DNA from: Rhodobacterales bacterium
GTDB taxonomy: Bacteria > Pseudomonadota > Alphaproteobacteria > Rhodobacterales > Rhodobacteraceae
NCBI GenBank assembly: GCA_009992615.1
Contig: JAACVA010000178.1
Span: forward strand, 1-6,975
Direction: 5' to 3'
Length of the DNA: 6,975 nucleotides
In this document: positions 1 through 6,670 of the stretch, in pieces
How the letters are laid out: the number at the start of each line of letters is the position of its first letter
How positions within the stretch are numbered: position 1 is the first letter of the stretch
Position numbers and translations under genes: made by a program
The notes under the pieces: generated by a model
The model's input: the letters and a program-made list of their open reading frames with translations, nothing else
Told to the model about the DNA's origin: nothing
The model's database searches: none

Positions 1-1682
1 CGGCGATGCAGCGGCGTCTGGCCCTCGCTCCGGGCGAAACGGTGGATCTGGTGCTGCTGCTTGGCCAGGCCGCCTCGGATGAGGCGGCGCGCGGGCTGAT
101 CCTGCGTCACCGCGCGGCCGATCCTGCCGCCACGCTGGCCAGCGTGAAGCGGTATTGGGTTGATTTTCTGGGATCGGTGCAGGTGCGCACCCCGGATCGG
201 GCGACGGACATCCTGCTGAACGGATGGCTGCTGTATCAGACATTGGCCTGCCGCATCTGGGCGCGCGCCGGGTTTTATCAGGCCAGTGGCGCCTATGGCT
301 TTCGCGACCAGTTGCAGGACGGCATGACACTGGCCGCCCTGCGCCCCGAGATGACCCGCGCGCACCTGTTGCGTGCGGCGGCGCGACAATTTCCCGAAGG
401 CGATGTTCAGCATTGGTGGCTGCCCCATTCCGGGCAAGGTGTGCGCACGCGGATCTCGGATGACCGGGTGTGGCTGGGCCATGCCGTTGCACATTATGTC
501 GCCGTATCGGGCGATGCGGGCGTGCTGGACGAACCTGTGCCGTTTCTCGATGGGCCCGAGCTTTTGCCCGGTGTGCATGACGATTTCTTTCTGCCGACGG
601 TTTCGCCCCTGTCGGCCAGCCTGTTTGAACATTGCGCGCGCGGTCTGGATCAGGCGATTGCCCTGACCGGGGCCAACGGAATGCCGTTGATTGGCACCGG
701 TGACTGGAACGACGGCATGAACCGGGTGGGCGAACAGGGGCAGGGCACCTCGGTGTGGCTGGGCTGGCTGCTGATCGCCACCATCGGCGCGATGGCGCCC
801 CATGCCGATACCCGCGATCCGGCCCGCGCGGGAAACTGGCGCCGCCATGCCGCATCGGTGACGCGGGCGATCGAGCGGGACGGCTGGGATGGCGCATGGT
901 ATCGGCGCGGCACCTATGACGATGGCGCGCTGCTGGGCTCGGCCACATCGCCGGAATGTCGCATCGACAGCATCGCGCAATCCTGGGCGGTTCTGTCCGG
1001 GGCGGCCGATCCGGCCCGCGCGGCAGAGGCCATGCAATCGTTGACCCGGCATCTGGTCCGCCCGGACCCCGGCCTTGCCCTGCTGTTCACCCCGCCGTTT
1101 GACTCGGCCCCGCAAGACCCCGGTTATATCAAGGGTTACCCGCCCGGCCTGCGCGAGAATGGCGGGCAATACAGCCATGCGGCGATGTGGGCGATCCTGG
1201 CACAGTGTCAATCGGGTAACGGCGATGCGGCGGGGGCGCTGTTTGCCCTGCTGAACCCCATCAACCATGCGCTGACCCCGCAGGCGGCAGCGCGATACAA
1301 GGTGGAACCCTATGTCGTGGCCGCCGATGTCTATTCAACCGCCCCGCACGAAGGGCGCGGCGGCTGGACCTGGTACACCGGATCGGCCGGCTGGATGTAC
1401 CGCGCCGGAATCGAGGGCCTGCTGGGCCTGACGCGGGCCGGACCGCAGTTGATCTTCGATCCCTGCTTTCCCAAGCATTGGCCACAGGTCGAGGCAACGC
1501 TGAACCTGGAGGCGTCGCGCCTTCTGGTCACGATCCTCAACCCCGGTCAAAGCGGCCATGGTGTTGCCCGCGCCGAGCTGGATAGGGTATCTCTGCCCGT
1601 CGCGAATGCGCGTCTGACAGTGCCATTCCCCGCCGCGGGCCGCGCCCCCGAGCGAAGGCTGACCATCTGGCTGCGAGACTGA
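1..1682 (+). CDS. Cyclic beta-1,2-glucan synthase-like protein, C-terminal GH94 region (5' partial)
   Basis: This is the last ~559 codons of a larger gene; the frame is open to the left edge, so the ATG at base 6 is internal. Numbering from that Met, GH94 landmarks appear in order: YQASGAYGFRDQLQD (91-105), HWWLP (136-140), the GDWNDG signature (232-237) with the acidic residues of the catalytic pocket, YKVEPYVVAADVYS (431-444), and GGWTWYTGSAGWMYR (452-466). A beta-rich tail containing DPCFPKHWP follows. In the family, the GH94 end of the very large inner-membrane cyclic glucan synthases (NdvB/ChvB/Cgs) phosphorolyses glucan chains and sets their length, while upstream glycosyltransferase and cyclisation domains make the cyclic periplasmic glucan. 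Those domains are outside the window, so a stand-alone GH94 phosphorylase (cellobiose phosphorylase-like) cannot be strictly excluded. The order of motifs and the C-terminal tail fit the synthase better. Confidence 0.88.
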   Translation, partial: AMQRRLALAPGETVDLVLLLGQAASDEAARGLILRHRAADPAATLASVKRYWVDFLGSVQVRTPDRATDILLNGWLLYQTLACRIWARAGFYQASGAYGFRDQLQDGMTLAALRPEMTRAHLLRAAARQFPEGDVQHWWLPHSGQGVRTRISDDRVWLGHAVAHYVAVSGDAGVLDEPVPFLDGPELLPGVHDDFFLPTVSPLSASLFEHCARGLDQAIALTGANGMPLIGTGDWNDGMNRVGEQGQGTSVWLGWLLIATIGAMAPHADTRDPARAGNWRRHAASVTRAIERDGWDGAWYRRGTYDDGALLGSATSPECRIDSIAQSWAVLSGAADPARAAEAMQSLTRHLVRPDPGLALLFTPPFDSAPQDPGYIKGYPPGLRENGGQYSHAAMWAILAQCQSGNGDAAGALFALLNPINHALTPQAAARYKVEPYVVAADVYSTAPHEGRGGWTWYTGSAGWMYRAGIEGLLGLTRAGPQLIFDPCFPKHWPQVEATLNLEASRLLVTILNPGQSGHGVARAELDRVSLPVANARLTVPFPAAGRAPERRLTIWLRD

Positions 1683-1812
1683 GCGCAAAGTCGCGAAAGC
1701 CCGCAGGCGGATGCGGTGGGGGCATCAAAACAGTGCAGCGCAGTGGCGGGTGTGGCGCTGGGATTGAAATGGTGCAGCTTGGAAATGGCACTGTCACCGC
1801 GATGCAGGGCCT

Positions 1813-1828
1813 GCCGGAACATTCCGGC
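1813..1828 (+). repeat. Perfect GCCGGAA/TTCCGGC hairpin in the 3' untranslated region
   Basis: Two 7-base arms, GCCGGAA (1813-1819) and TTCCGGC (1822-1828), flank CA. In RNA this would probably fold as a 5-bp GC-rich stem with an AACAUU loop. It lies 130 bases after the glucan-synthase stop and 50 bases before the intrinsic terminator, so it would be in the 3' tail of that transcript or in an independent small RNA. It has no T-tract, so it is not itself a terminator. Confidence 0.4.
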
Positions 1829-1878
1829 CCGCTGATGCAGCTACGCCGCCACCAGGCCCACGACGATGCACATGCAAA

Positions 1879-1912
1879 GGGCCCTCGCAGAGTGCTGCGA
1901 AGGCCCGTTTTT
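1879..1912 (+). terminator. Intrinsic terminator on the + strand
   Basis: A 12-position stem, GGGCCCTCGCAG (1879-1890) against CTGCGAAGGCCC (1895-1906), has one C/A mismatch and an AGTG loop. G and then five T (1908-1912) follow directly. This is the classical rho-independent layout. The nearest upstream + strand gene is the glucan synthase ending at 1682, which would give it a ~230-base 3' tail unless a small transcript starts in between. Confidence 0.8.
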
Positions 1913-1932
1913 CGGTGATGCGTCCGGTCGAC

Positions 1933-2006
1933 AAAAACAGTTGCGACGGCAGTCGACAGAACTTTCGAGGGGCCTGACACCCGTGGGCCGCCCCTCATGT
2001 CGCAAC
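1933..2006 (-). terminator. Candidate two-tier intrinsic terminator for the SH3/DUF1236 gene
   Basis: Read on the - strand just after the stop at 2014, GTTGCGAC (2006-1999) pairs perfectly with GTCGCAAC (1947-1940), followed by TG and TTTTT (1937-1933). Nested inside is a second perfect stem, GAGGGGC (1996-1990) with GCCCCTC (1973-1967). The outer stem encloses 51 bases and is asymmetric, so the fold is less canonical than the + strand terminator. The position right behind the gene and the T-run support it. Confidence 0.5.
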
Positions 2007-2013
2007 GCGGAAG

Positions 2014-2667
2014 TTACCGGATGATTTGCACGATGCGGCGGTCTTCACGCTCGATGATGACCGGCACGCCGTTGATATAGGCATAAGAATAGGTGCTGTC
2101 GGGCACCTCGGCCAGTGTCACGGTTTCCGGCACTCCGGCCCCGACGACGACTTCACCGTCCAGATAGATCACGTCACGCGGGTTTTCCTTCACATAGGTC
2201 GTGACGGTCGGTCCCGGATCGGCGGCGGCACCGGCACCAACACCGAGGATGCCTCCGACAATCGCACCGACCGGACCGGCGATCAACGCACCGGCAATCG
2301 CGCCGGCCACACCGCCGGTGGCAGTCGACTGGGCTTCCGTGTCCTCATAAACGACGGTTCCCACCTGAACGGCTTCGCGGTTCGGGTAGATGGCGACCGG
2401 CGCCTCATTCATCACGGTGGTCAGGTAATCGCCAGAGGCCCAACCGTCGATCCCGGCATGGGTAACCTTGCACCAGCTTGCCGCTTCAAGGCAGCCATCG
2501 ACGGTGACTTCGCCATCCGCCGGAATCACATCGATGATCTCAAATTGGGGGCCGGGCCCGGCCCGCAGGTTCAGGTCGGTCCAGGCCGACGCGGTTGACT
2601 GAGCGTAGGCACCCGAAGACAACAGGGTCACGGCCAGCGCCGCACCGAGGGTGGATCTGATAAACAT
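2014..2667 (-). CDS. Exported SH3-domain / glycine-zipper / DUF1236 protein
   Basis: 217 aa. The start at 2667 is chosen because GAAGGA (2680-2675) sits 7 bases upstream and the product then opens with a signal peptide (MFIRSTLGAALAVTLLSSG, probable cleavage after AYA at 20-22). The frame stays open 49 codons further upstream, but that extension would bury the signal. Residues ~29-83 form a bacterial SH3 domain (NLRAGPGPQFEIIDVIP... GWASGDYL) with Cys59 and Cys66 placed to form a disulfide in the periplasm. Residues ~118-148 are a Gly/Ala-rich glycine-zipper stretch that may insert in or pack on a membrane. Residues ~166-217 match DUF1236, with the usual GEVVVGAGVPETVTL and an ending of NGVPVIIEREDRRIVQIIR type. 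Such proteins are common in alphaproteobacteria and of unknown function; an envelope role is inferred only from the signal peptide and SH3 domain. It stands alone, convergent to the glucan-synthase gene. Confidence 0.88.
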   Translation of the reverse strand: MFIRSTLGAALAVTLLSSGAYAQSTASAWTDLNLRAGPGPQFEIIDVIPADGEVTVDGCLEAASWCKVTHAGIDGWASGDYLTTVMNEAPVAIYPNREAVQVGTVVYEDTEAQSTATGGVAGAIAGALIAGPVGAIVGGILGVGAGAAADPGPTVTTYVKENPRDVIYLDGEVVVGAGVPETVTLAEVPDSTYSYAYINGVPVIIEREDRRIVQIIR

Positions 2668-3207
2668 ACTGTATTCCTTCACAAACCAACGCGTTGATGC
2701 CACGTCTCGTGGCTGTCCGCTTGGTTGCTGATACAGCGCACGAGGCACCGGTTTGGTTCCGGCCTGTTCCATGATTTTCCTGGCGCGCAGCTTTGCAAAC
2801 GCGGCTCGGATCACCGGGCGGGCCTTCCATCGACACGCGTCTCGGCCCGCGTGATCGTCGCCAGATTCGTGGTGGTGCGGTGTTCGATGTGGGGATCACA
2901 GCGAAGCGTCAGGATGGGCAATGTCACACACCGCCAAATGGGCGGCATTGGCGCGTTGATTCGGCCGATGCCCGAAAGCGCAACCCCCGCGATGACAATG
3001 CCAGTGCCGCCTTTGGCCGGGTCAATCGTACCGGCGCGTCTGATCCTGCGGGGCACCGAGGCGGCCAGGCCACATTGCCCTTGATCCCGCGTTGTTCTAT
3101 GGACACTAGTATGTCGGACGTTGGGGAACAGACCCCGATTTAACGATAACATCATGCCCGTATGTCAAAGCAGGCACGCCGGGCCACCCAAATGCGAGGA
3201 AAACCCA
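2668..3207. other. 540-base intergenic region between divergent genes, no convincing gene
   Basis: Open frames on both strands here (for example - strand 2811-3155 and + strand 2793-3143) show mixed third-position bases, unlike the G/C-rich neighbours, lack clear ribosome sites and encode nothing I recognise. The region should contain the divergent promoters. Toward the operon it holds GACA-N6-TGTC (3102-3115), GGGG-N6-CCCC (3123-3136), and a weak promoter-like pair TTGGGG (3121-3126) and GATAAC (3145-3150) with 18-bp spacing. None of these is strong enough to call alone. A decayed gene or regulator remnant is possible but not demonstrable. Confidence 0.5.
2687..2713. promoter_or_regulatory. 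Two adjacent palindromes upstream of the SH3/DUF1236 gene
   Basis: CAACGCGTTG (2687-2696) is a perfect 10-bp palindrome. GCCACGTCTCGTGGC (2699-2713) is a 6-bp inverted repeat with a 3-base centre. Both are bracketed by AACCAA (2684-2689) and its complement TTGGTT (2721-2726). They lie 20-46 bases upstream of the start codon, just beyond the ribosome site. They could be an operator, or a structured leader if transcription starts further up. The symmetry is seen; the function is inferred. Confidence 0.4.
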
Positions 3208-3951
3208 ATGGCCAACAGACTGACCGGCAAGCGCGCCCTGATCACTGCGGCAGGCCAGGGAATAGGCCGCGCCTCGGCGCTGGCCATGGCCGACGAGGGC
3301 GCCCATGTCTTTGCCACCGACGTGAACGAGAAAGCGCTTGCGGCGCTGGCCGCCGAGGGACGCGACAACATTGAAACCTTTGTGCTGGACGTGCGCGGCG
3401 ATGCCTCGGTCAAGGCAGGAGTAGAGCGGGCACAGCCGGACATCCTGTTCAACTGTGCCGGCTTCGTCCATTCCAACACCGTGGTCACCTGCACCGACGA
3501 CGAATGGGATTTCGCCTTCGACCTGAACGTGCGGTCGCAGTTCCGAACCATCAAGGCCGCCCTGCCCGGCATGTTGGAACGGGGCGTGGGCAGTATCGTG
3601 AACATGTCGTCGGCCTGTTCGTCGATCATCGGGGCGCCGAACCGGTTTGTCTATGGCACCACCAAGGCGGCGGTGATCGGGCTGACCAAATCGGTCGCTA
3701 TCGAATACATTACCCAAGGCATCCGCTGTAACTGCATCTGCCCCGGCACGGTCGAATCGCCTTCGTTGCACGAGCGCCTGAAAGCCACCGGCGATTATGA
3801 GGCGGCGATGAAGGCCTTCGTCGCGCGTCAGCCCATGGGCCGTATCGCCAAAGCCGAGGAAATCGCCGCGCTGGTTGTATATCTGGCCAGCGATGAAAGC
3901 GGCTTTACCACCGGTCAGCCCCACATCATCGACGGCGGTTGGTCTGGCTGA
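3208..3951 (+). CDS. SDR dehydrogenase, DHRS6 / 2-keto-3-deoxy-L-fuconate dehydrogenase type
   Basis: 247 aa, a normal classical-SDR length. The start at 3208 is set by GAGGA (3196-3200) 7 bases upstream; earlier in-frame starts would add a tail unlike the family. Visible motifs are the Rossmann loop TAAGQGIG (13-20), Asp38 after beta-2 (favours NAD over NADP), Asp61, NCAG (82-85, replacing NNAG), Asn107, catalytic Ser135, Tyr149 and Lys153 (YGTTK), and PG (179-180). Strings such as LNVRS, TTKAAVIGLTKSVA, QGIRCNC, CPGTV and YLASDES closely recall human DHRS6 (BDH2) and bacterial 2-keto-3-deoxy-L-fuconate 4-dehydrogenases. In this operon the likely reaction is NAD-dependent oxidation of a 2-keto-3-deoxyaldonate to the 2,4-diketo acid in the cytoplasm. 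Alternatives are a 3-hydroxybutyrate or 4-oxoproline oxidoreductase, as reported for DHRS6, or a sugar dehydrogenase. Family is certain; substrate is inferred from the neighbours. Confidence 0.9.
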   Translation: MANRLTGKRALITAAGQGIGRASALAMADEGAHVFATDVNEKALAALAAEGRDNIETFVLDVRGDASVKAGVERAQPDILFNCAGFVHSNTVVTCTDDEWDFAFDLNVRSQFRTIKAALPGMLERGVGSIVNMSSACSSIIGAPNRFVYGTTKAAVIGLTKSVAIEYITQGIRCNCICPGTVESPSLHERLKATGDYEAAMKAFVARQPMGRIAKAEEIAALVVYLASDESGFTTGQPHIIDGGWSG

Positions 3952-3955
3952 CCGA

Positions 3956-3989
3956 CCCTCCGGGCCGGATATTTCTTAAACCAAAGATG
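3956..3989 (+). other. Rhodobacteraceae-type intergenic CCTCCGG...ATATTT...CCAAAGATG element
   Basis: Directly after the SDR stop lies CCCTCCGGGCCGGATATTT, then CTTAAA and CCAAAGATG. A short stem TCCG (3959-3962) / CGGA (3966-3969) precedes the T-rich part. From memory, similar CCTCCGGCGGG-ATATTT strings are frequent behind genes in Rhodobacteraceae genomes. It may act as a weak terminator, a processing site or a small dispersed repeat between the first and second operon genes. The assignment rests on recollection and was not searched. Confidence 0.4.
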
Positions 3990-4016
3990 GGGCGGGTATA
4001 CGCCTGTTCCGATGTC

Positions 4017-4020
4017 AGGA
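4017..4020 (+). promoter_or_regulatory. Ribosome site AGGA deciding the dehydratase start
   Basis: AGGA ends 6 bases before the ATG at 4027 and falls inside the codons of the alternative ATG at 4012. The stretch before 4012 (tatacgcctgttccg) has no purine-rich ribosome site, so initiation at 4027 is preferred. Confidence 0.55.
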
Positions 4021-4026
4021 CATGAG

Positions 4027-5811
4027 ATGAGCAAGAAAACCAAATTGCGGTCGCAGAAGTGGTTCAACAATCCGGACAATCCCGAGATGACCGCGCTGTA
4101 TCTGGAGCGCTATCTGAACTACGGGCTGACCCGCGCCGAGTTGCAAGGCGGCAAGCCGATCATCGGCATCGCCCAGACCGGCAGCGACCTGAGCCCGTGC
4201 AACCGCCACCACATCGAGTTGTCCAAAAGGGTGCGCGATGGGGTGATTTCCATGGGCGGTACGGTGATCGAAATTCCCGTGCATCCACTTCAGGAAACCG
4301 GCAAGCGGCCCACCGCCAGCCTGGACCGCAACCTTGCCTATCTGTCGTTGGTGGAAACGCTGTTCGGCTATCCGATCGACGGTGTTGTTCTGAACATCGG
4401 CTGTGACAAGACCACGCCGGCCCTGTTGATGGCGGCGGCCACGGTGAACATCCCGGCCATTGCCCTGTCGGTGGGGCCGATGCTGAACGGGTGGTTCAAG
4501 GGCGAACGCACCGGCAGCGGCACAATCGTGTGGAAGGCCCGCGAATTGTTGGCCCAGGGCGAGATCGACAATGACGGGTTCATGGACATGGTCGCATCGT
4601 CCGCGCCATCGGTGGGCTATTGCAACACCATGGGCACCGCGACGACGATGAACTCGCTGGCCGAGGCGTTGGGGATGCAAATGCCGGGCAGCGCGGCCAT
4701 TCCGGCACCCTATCGCGAGCGGGGCCAGATCAGCTATGAAACCGGGCGGCGCATCGTCGAAATGGTGCATGAGGACATGAAGCCTTCAGAGGTGATGACC
4801 CGCGCCGCGTTCGAGAACGCCATTGTTATCAACAGCGCCATCGGCGGATCGACAAACGCGCCGATCCATCTGAACGCCATCGCGCGGCACCTGGGTGTGC
4901 CGCTGGACAACGATGATTGGCAGGCGTTGGGCCACAAGGTGCCGTTGCTGGTGAATCTGCAACCGGCCGGGGAATACCTGGGCGAGGATTACCATCAGGC
5001 GGGCGGTGTGCCGGCGGTGGTGGGCGAACTGCTGAAGGCCGGGCTGCTGCCGCACCCCGATGCGATGACGGTGAACGGCAAGACCATGGCCGAAAACTGT
5101 GGCCATCTGGCGACGGCGAACCCCGAGGTGATCAAGACCGTGGGCCAGCCGATGATGGCGGATGCCGGATTCATCAACCTGAAGGGCAATCTGTTCGACA
5201 GTGCGATCATGAAAACCAGCGTGATCTCGAAAGAGTTCCGCGACCGGTATCTGAGCAACCCCGACGACCCCGAAGCGTTCGAGGGACGCGCCATCGTGTT
5301 CGACGGCCCCGAGGATTTTCACCATCGCATCGACGATGAAAGTCTGGGCATCGACGAACACTGCATCCTGATCATGCGCGGCGCCGGGCCGATCGGATAT
5401 CCCGGTGCGGCCGAGGTGGTGAACATGCGCCCGCCCGCCTATCTGTTGAAGCGCGACATCCACGCGTTGCCCTGCATCGGCGACGGGCGGCAATCGGGCA
5501 CCTCCGGGTCGCCCAGCATCCTGAACGCGTCGCCCGAGGCGGCGGCGGGCGGCGGGCTGGCCCTTGTGGCGACGGGTGACCGGCTGCGCATTGATCTGCG
5601 CAAATGCACCGCCGACATGCTGGTGGACGAGGCCGAGCTGTCGCGCCGACGCGCCGCCCTGCCCGAGCGGCCGTTCAGCCCCGAAAGCCAATCGCCGTGG
5701 CAGGAAATCTTCCGCGACCGGGTCGAGCCCCTGTCCAAGGGGATGACGCTGCGGGGTGCCGACCAATACCGTGACATCGCCCATAAAAGCATGCCGCGCG
5801 ACAACCACTGA
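4027..5811 (+). CDS. IlvD/Edd family aldonate dehydratase, D-xylonate dehydratase (XylD)-like
   Basis: 594 aa, close to the ~595 of Caulobacter XylD. The enzyme should remove water from an aldonate to give the 2-keto-3-deoxyaldonate, in the cytoplasm, using an Fe-S cluster and Mg2+. The cluster cysteines are in place: Cys58 (GSDLSPCNRHH), Cys126 (NIGCDKTTP) and Cys199 (GYCNTMGTA). Lys128 is the probable carbamylated Mg ligand and Ser490 (DGRQSGTSGSPSIL) the catalytic base serine. Long strings typical of XylD occur (FNNPDNPEMTALYLERYLNYG, RRIVEMV, KGNLFDSAIMK, RGAGPIGYPG), and it ends in PRDNH like XylD's PRHNH. It resembles this group more than L-arabinonate dehydratase, IlvD or Edd. I start at 4027 because AGGA lies 6 bases upstream; the alternative ATG at 4012 adds five residues. 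The gap after the SDR gene is 75 bases; the next gene follows after 10. The exact sugar acid (D-xylonate or another) is not proven, so I give no gene symbol. Confidence 0.88.
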   Translation: MSKKTKLRSQKWFNNPDNPEMTALYLERYLNYGLTRAELQGGKPIIGIAQTGSDLSPCNRHHIELSKRVRDGVISMGGTVIEIPVHPLQETGKRPTASLDRNLAYLSLVETLFGYPIDGVVLNIGCDKTTPALLMAAATVNIPAIALSVGPMLNGWFKGERTGSGTIVWKARELLAQGEIDNDGFMDMVASSAPSVGYCNTMGTATTMNSLAEALGMQMPGSAAIPAPYRERGQISYETGRRIVEMVHEDMKPSEVMTRAAFENAIVINSAIGGSTNAPIHLNAIARHLGVPLDNDDWQALGHKVPLLVNLQPAGEYLGEDYHQAGGVPAVVGELLKAGLLPHPDAMTVNGKTMAENCGHLATANPEVIKTVGQPMMADAGFINLKGNLFDSAIMKTSVISKEFRDRYLSNPDDPEAFEGRAIVFDGPEDFHHRIDDESLGIDEHCILIMRGAGPIGYPGAAEVVNMRPPAYLLKRDIHALPCIGDGRQSGTSGSPSILNASPEAAAGGGLALVATGDRLRIDLRKCTADMLVDEAELSRRRAALPERPFSPESQSPWQEIFRDRVEPLSKGMTLRGADQYRDIAHKSMPRDNH

Positions 5812-5821
5812 GGAGAGAACA

Positions 5822-6670
5822 ATGAAACTTGTCCGTTATGGTGCCTCGGGCGCCGAGGCCCCCGGCCTGATCGACGCTGACGGCGTGTTGCGCGACCTGT
5901 CGGGCCATGTGGCCGATATAAGCGGCGAAGCCCTGTCAGATGCCGGGCTGGAGAAGATCCGCGCCCTTGATCCCGCCACCCTCGAAGTGGTGGCGGGCAG
6001 CCCGCGAATCGGCCCCTGTGTGGGAAACATCGGCAAATTCATCTGCATCGGGCTGAATTATTCCGATCACGCCGCCGAATCGGGCCTGCCGGTGCCGAAA
6101 CACCCGGTGGTGTTCATGAAGGCGACCAGCGCCGTGGTGGGACCGAACGACGATGTGTACATGCCCCGCGGGTCCACCCATACCGATTGGGAGGTGGAAC
6201 TGGGCGTGGTGATCGGCACAAAGGCAAAATATGTCAGCGAAGCAGACGCGCTGAACCATGTCGCCGGCTATTGCGTGATCAACGACGTGTCGGAACGGCA
6301 TTTCCAGATCAACCTGTCGGGCAACTGGACCAAGGGCAAATCGTGCGACACCTTCGGCCCCACCGGCCCTTGGCTGGTCACGCGGGACGAGGTGGGCGAT
6401 CCTCAGAAACTGTCGATGTGGCTGGATGTGAACGGCAAGCGGATGCAGACCGGCACCACCGAAACGATGATCTTTACCGTGGCGCAGATCATTTCACACT
6501 TGTCCGGGCTGATGACGCTGCATCCGGGCGATGTGATTTCCACCGGAACCCCGCCGGGTGTGGGCATGGGGATCAAACCCGAACCTGTGTACCTGAAGCT
6601 GGGCGACAAGATTGCGCTGGGTATCGAAAAGCTGGGCGAGCAGGCGCAAGACGTGAAGGAAGACGCATGA
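5822..6670 (+). CDS. FAH-family hydrolase, probable 2,4-diketo-3-deoxyaldonate hydrolase
   Basis: 282 aa. The start at 5822 has AGGAGAG (5811-5817) overlapping the dehydratase stop codon. A ~70-residue N-terminal part precedes the fumarylacetoacetate hydrolase fold, which shows NYSDHAAE (79-86), DWEVELGVVIG with probable metal ligands Glu124 and Glu126, INDVSER with the third ligand Asp155, GKSCDTFGP (172-180) and TGTPPGVG (241-248). In the COG0179 family these bind a divalent metal and cleave or rearrange beta-diketo acids. Members are often labelled ureidoglycolate lyase, but nothing around points to purine breakdown. With the SDR and the dehydratase the best reading is hydrolysis of a 2,4-diketo-3-deoxyaldonate to pyruvate plus glycolate or lactate. 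An alternative is a 2-keto-3-deoxyaldonate dehydratase of the XylX kind, but the length and sequence pattern are the hydrolase type. Translation is probably coupled to both neighbours. Confidence 0.85.
   Translation: MKLVRYGASGAEAPGLIDADGVLRDLSGHVADISGEALSDAGLEKIRALDPATLEVVAGSPRIGPCVGNIGKFICIGLNYSDHAAESGLPVPKHPVVFMKATSAVVGPNDDVYMPRGSTHTDWEVELGVVIGTKAKYVSEADALNHVAGYCVINDVSERHFQINLSGNWTKGKSCDTFGPTGPWLVTRDEVGDPQKLSMWLDVNGKRMQTGTTETMIFTVAQIISHLSGLMTLHPGDVISTGTPPGVGMGIKPEPVYLKLGDKIALGIEKLGEQAQDVKEDA

Noticed and set aside
6..8. ATG at base 6 as the start of the GH94 protein
   Set aside because: The frame is open to the left edge and the GH94 landmarks imply much more sequence upstream. It is an internal Met or simply the first Met in view.
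1841..1873. Short - strand frame encoding MCIVVGLVAA, resembling a branched-chain leader peptide
   Set aside because: No biosynthetic gene lies downstream on that strand, only the opposing glucan-synthase gene, and no attenuator follows.
1733..1918. 61-codon + strand open frame ending in the terminator
   Set aside because: It runs through the terminator hairpin, has no clear ribosome site and no recognisable sequence.
2026..2598. 190-codon open frame on the + strand
   Set aside because: Opposite the SH3/DUF1236 gene, Asp/His/Arg-rich with no family features.
2811..3155. 114-codon open frame on the - strand in the divergent intergenic region
   Set aside because: Mixed third-position composition, no good ribosome site, no recognised family, and an overlapping + strand frame of equal quality.
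3106..3924. 272-codon open frame on the - strand
   Set aside because: Antisense shadow of the SDR gene, with no recognisable domain.
3208..3951. SDR as XylB D-xylose dehydrogenase
   Set aside because: The sequence fits the DHRS6/KDF-dehydrogenase pattern better than what I recall of Caulobacter XylB, despite the XylD-like neighbour.
4012..4026. ATG at 4012 as the dehydratase start
   Set aside because: No ribosome site precedes it, while AGGA is correctly spaced for the ATG at 4027. It remains possible.
4786..5808. 340-codon open frame on the - strand
   Set aside because: It lies wholly opposite the well-supported dehydratase and is His/Arg/Gln-rich, as expected of a high-GC shadow.
5822..6670. 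FAH protein as ureidoglycolate lyase
   Set aside because: This common label comes from family similarity only; no purine or allantoin genes are nearby and the operon favours a diketo-acid hydrolase.
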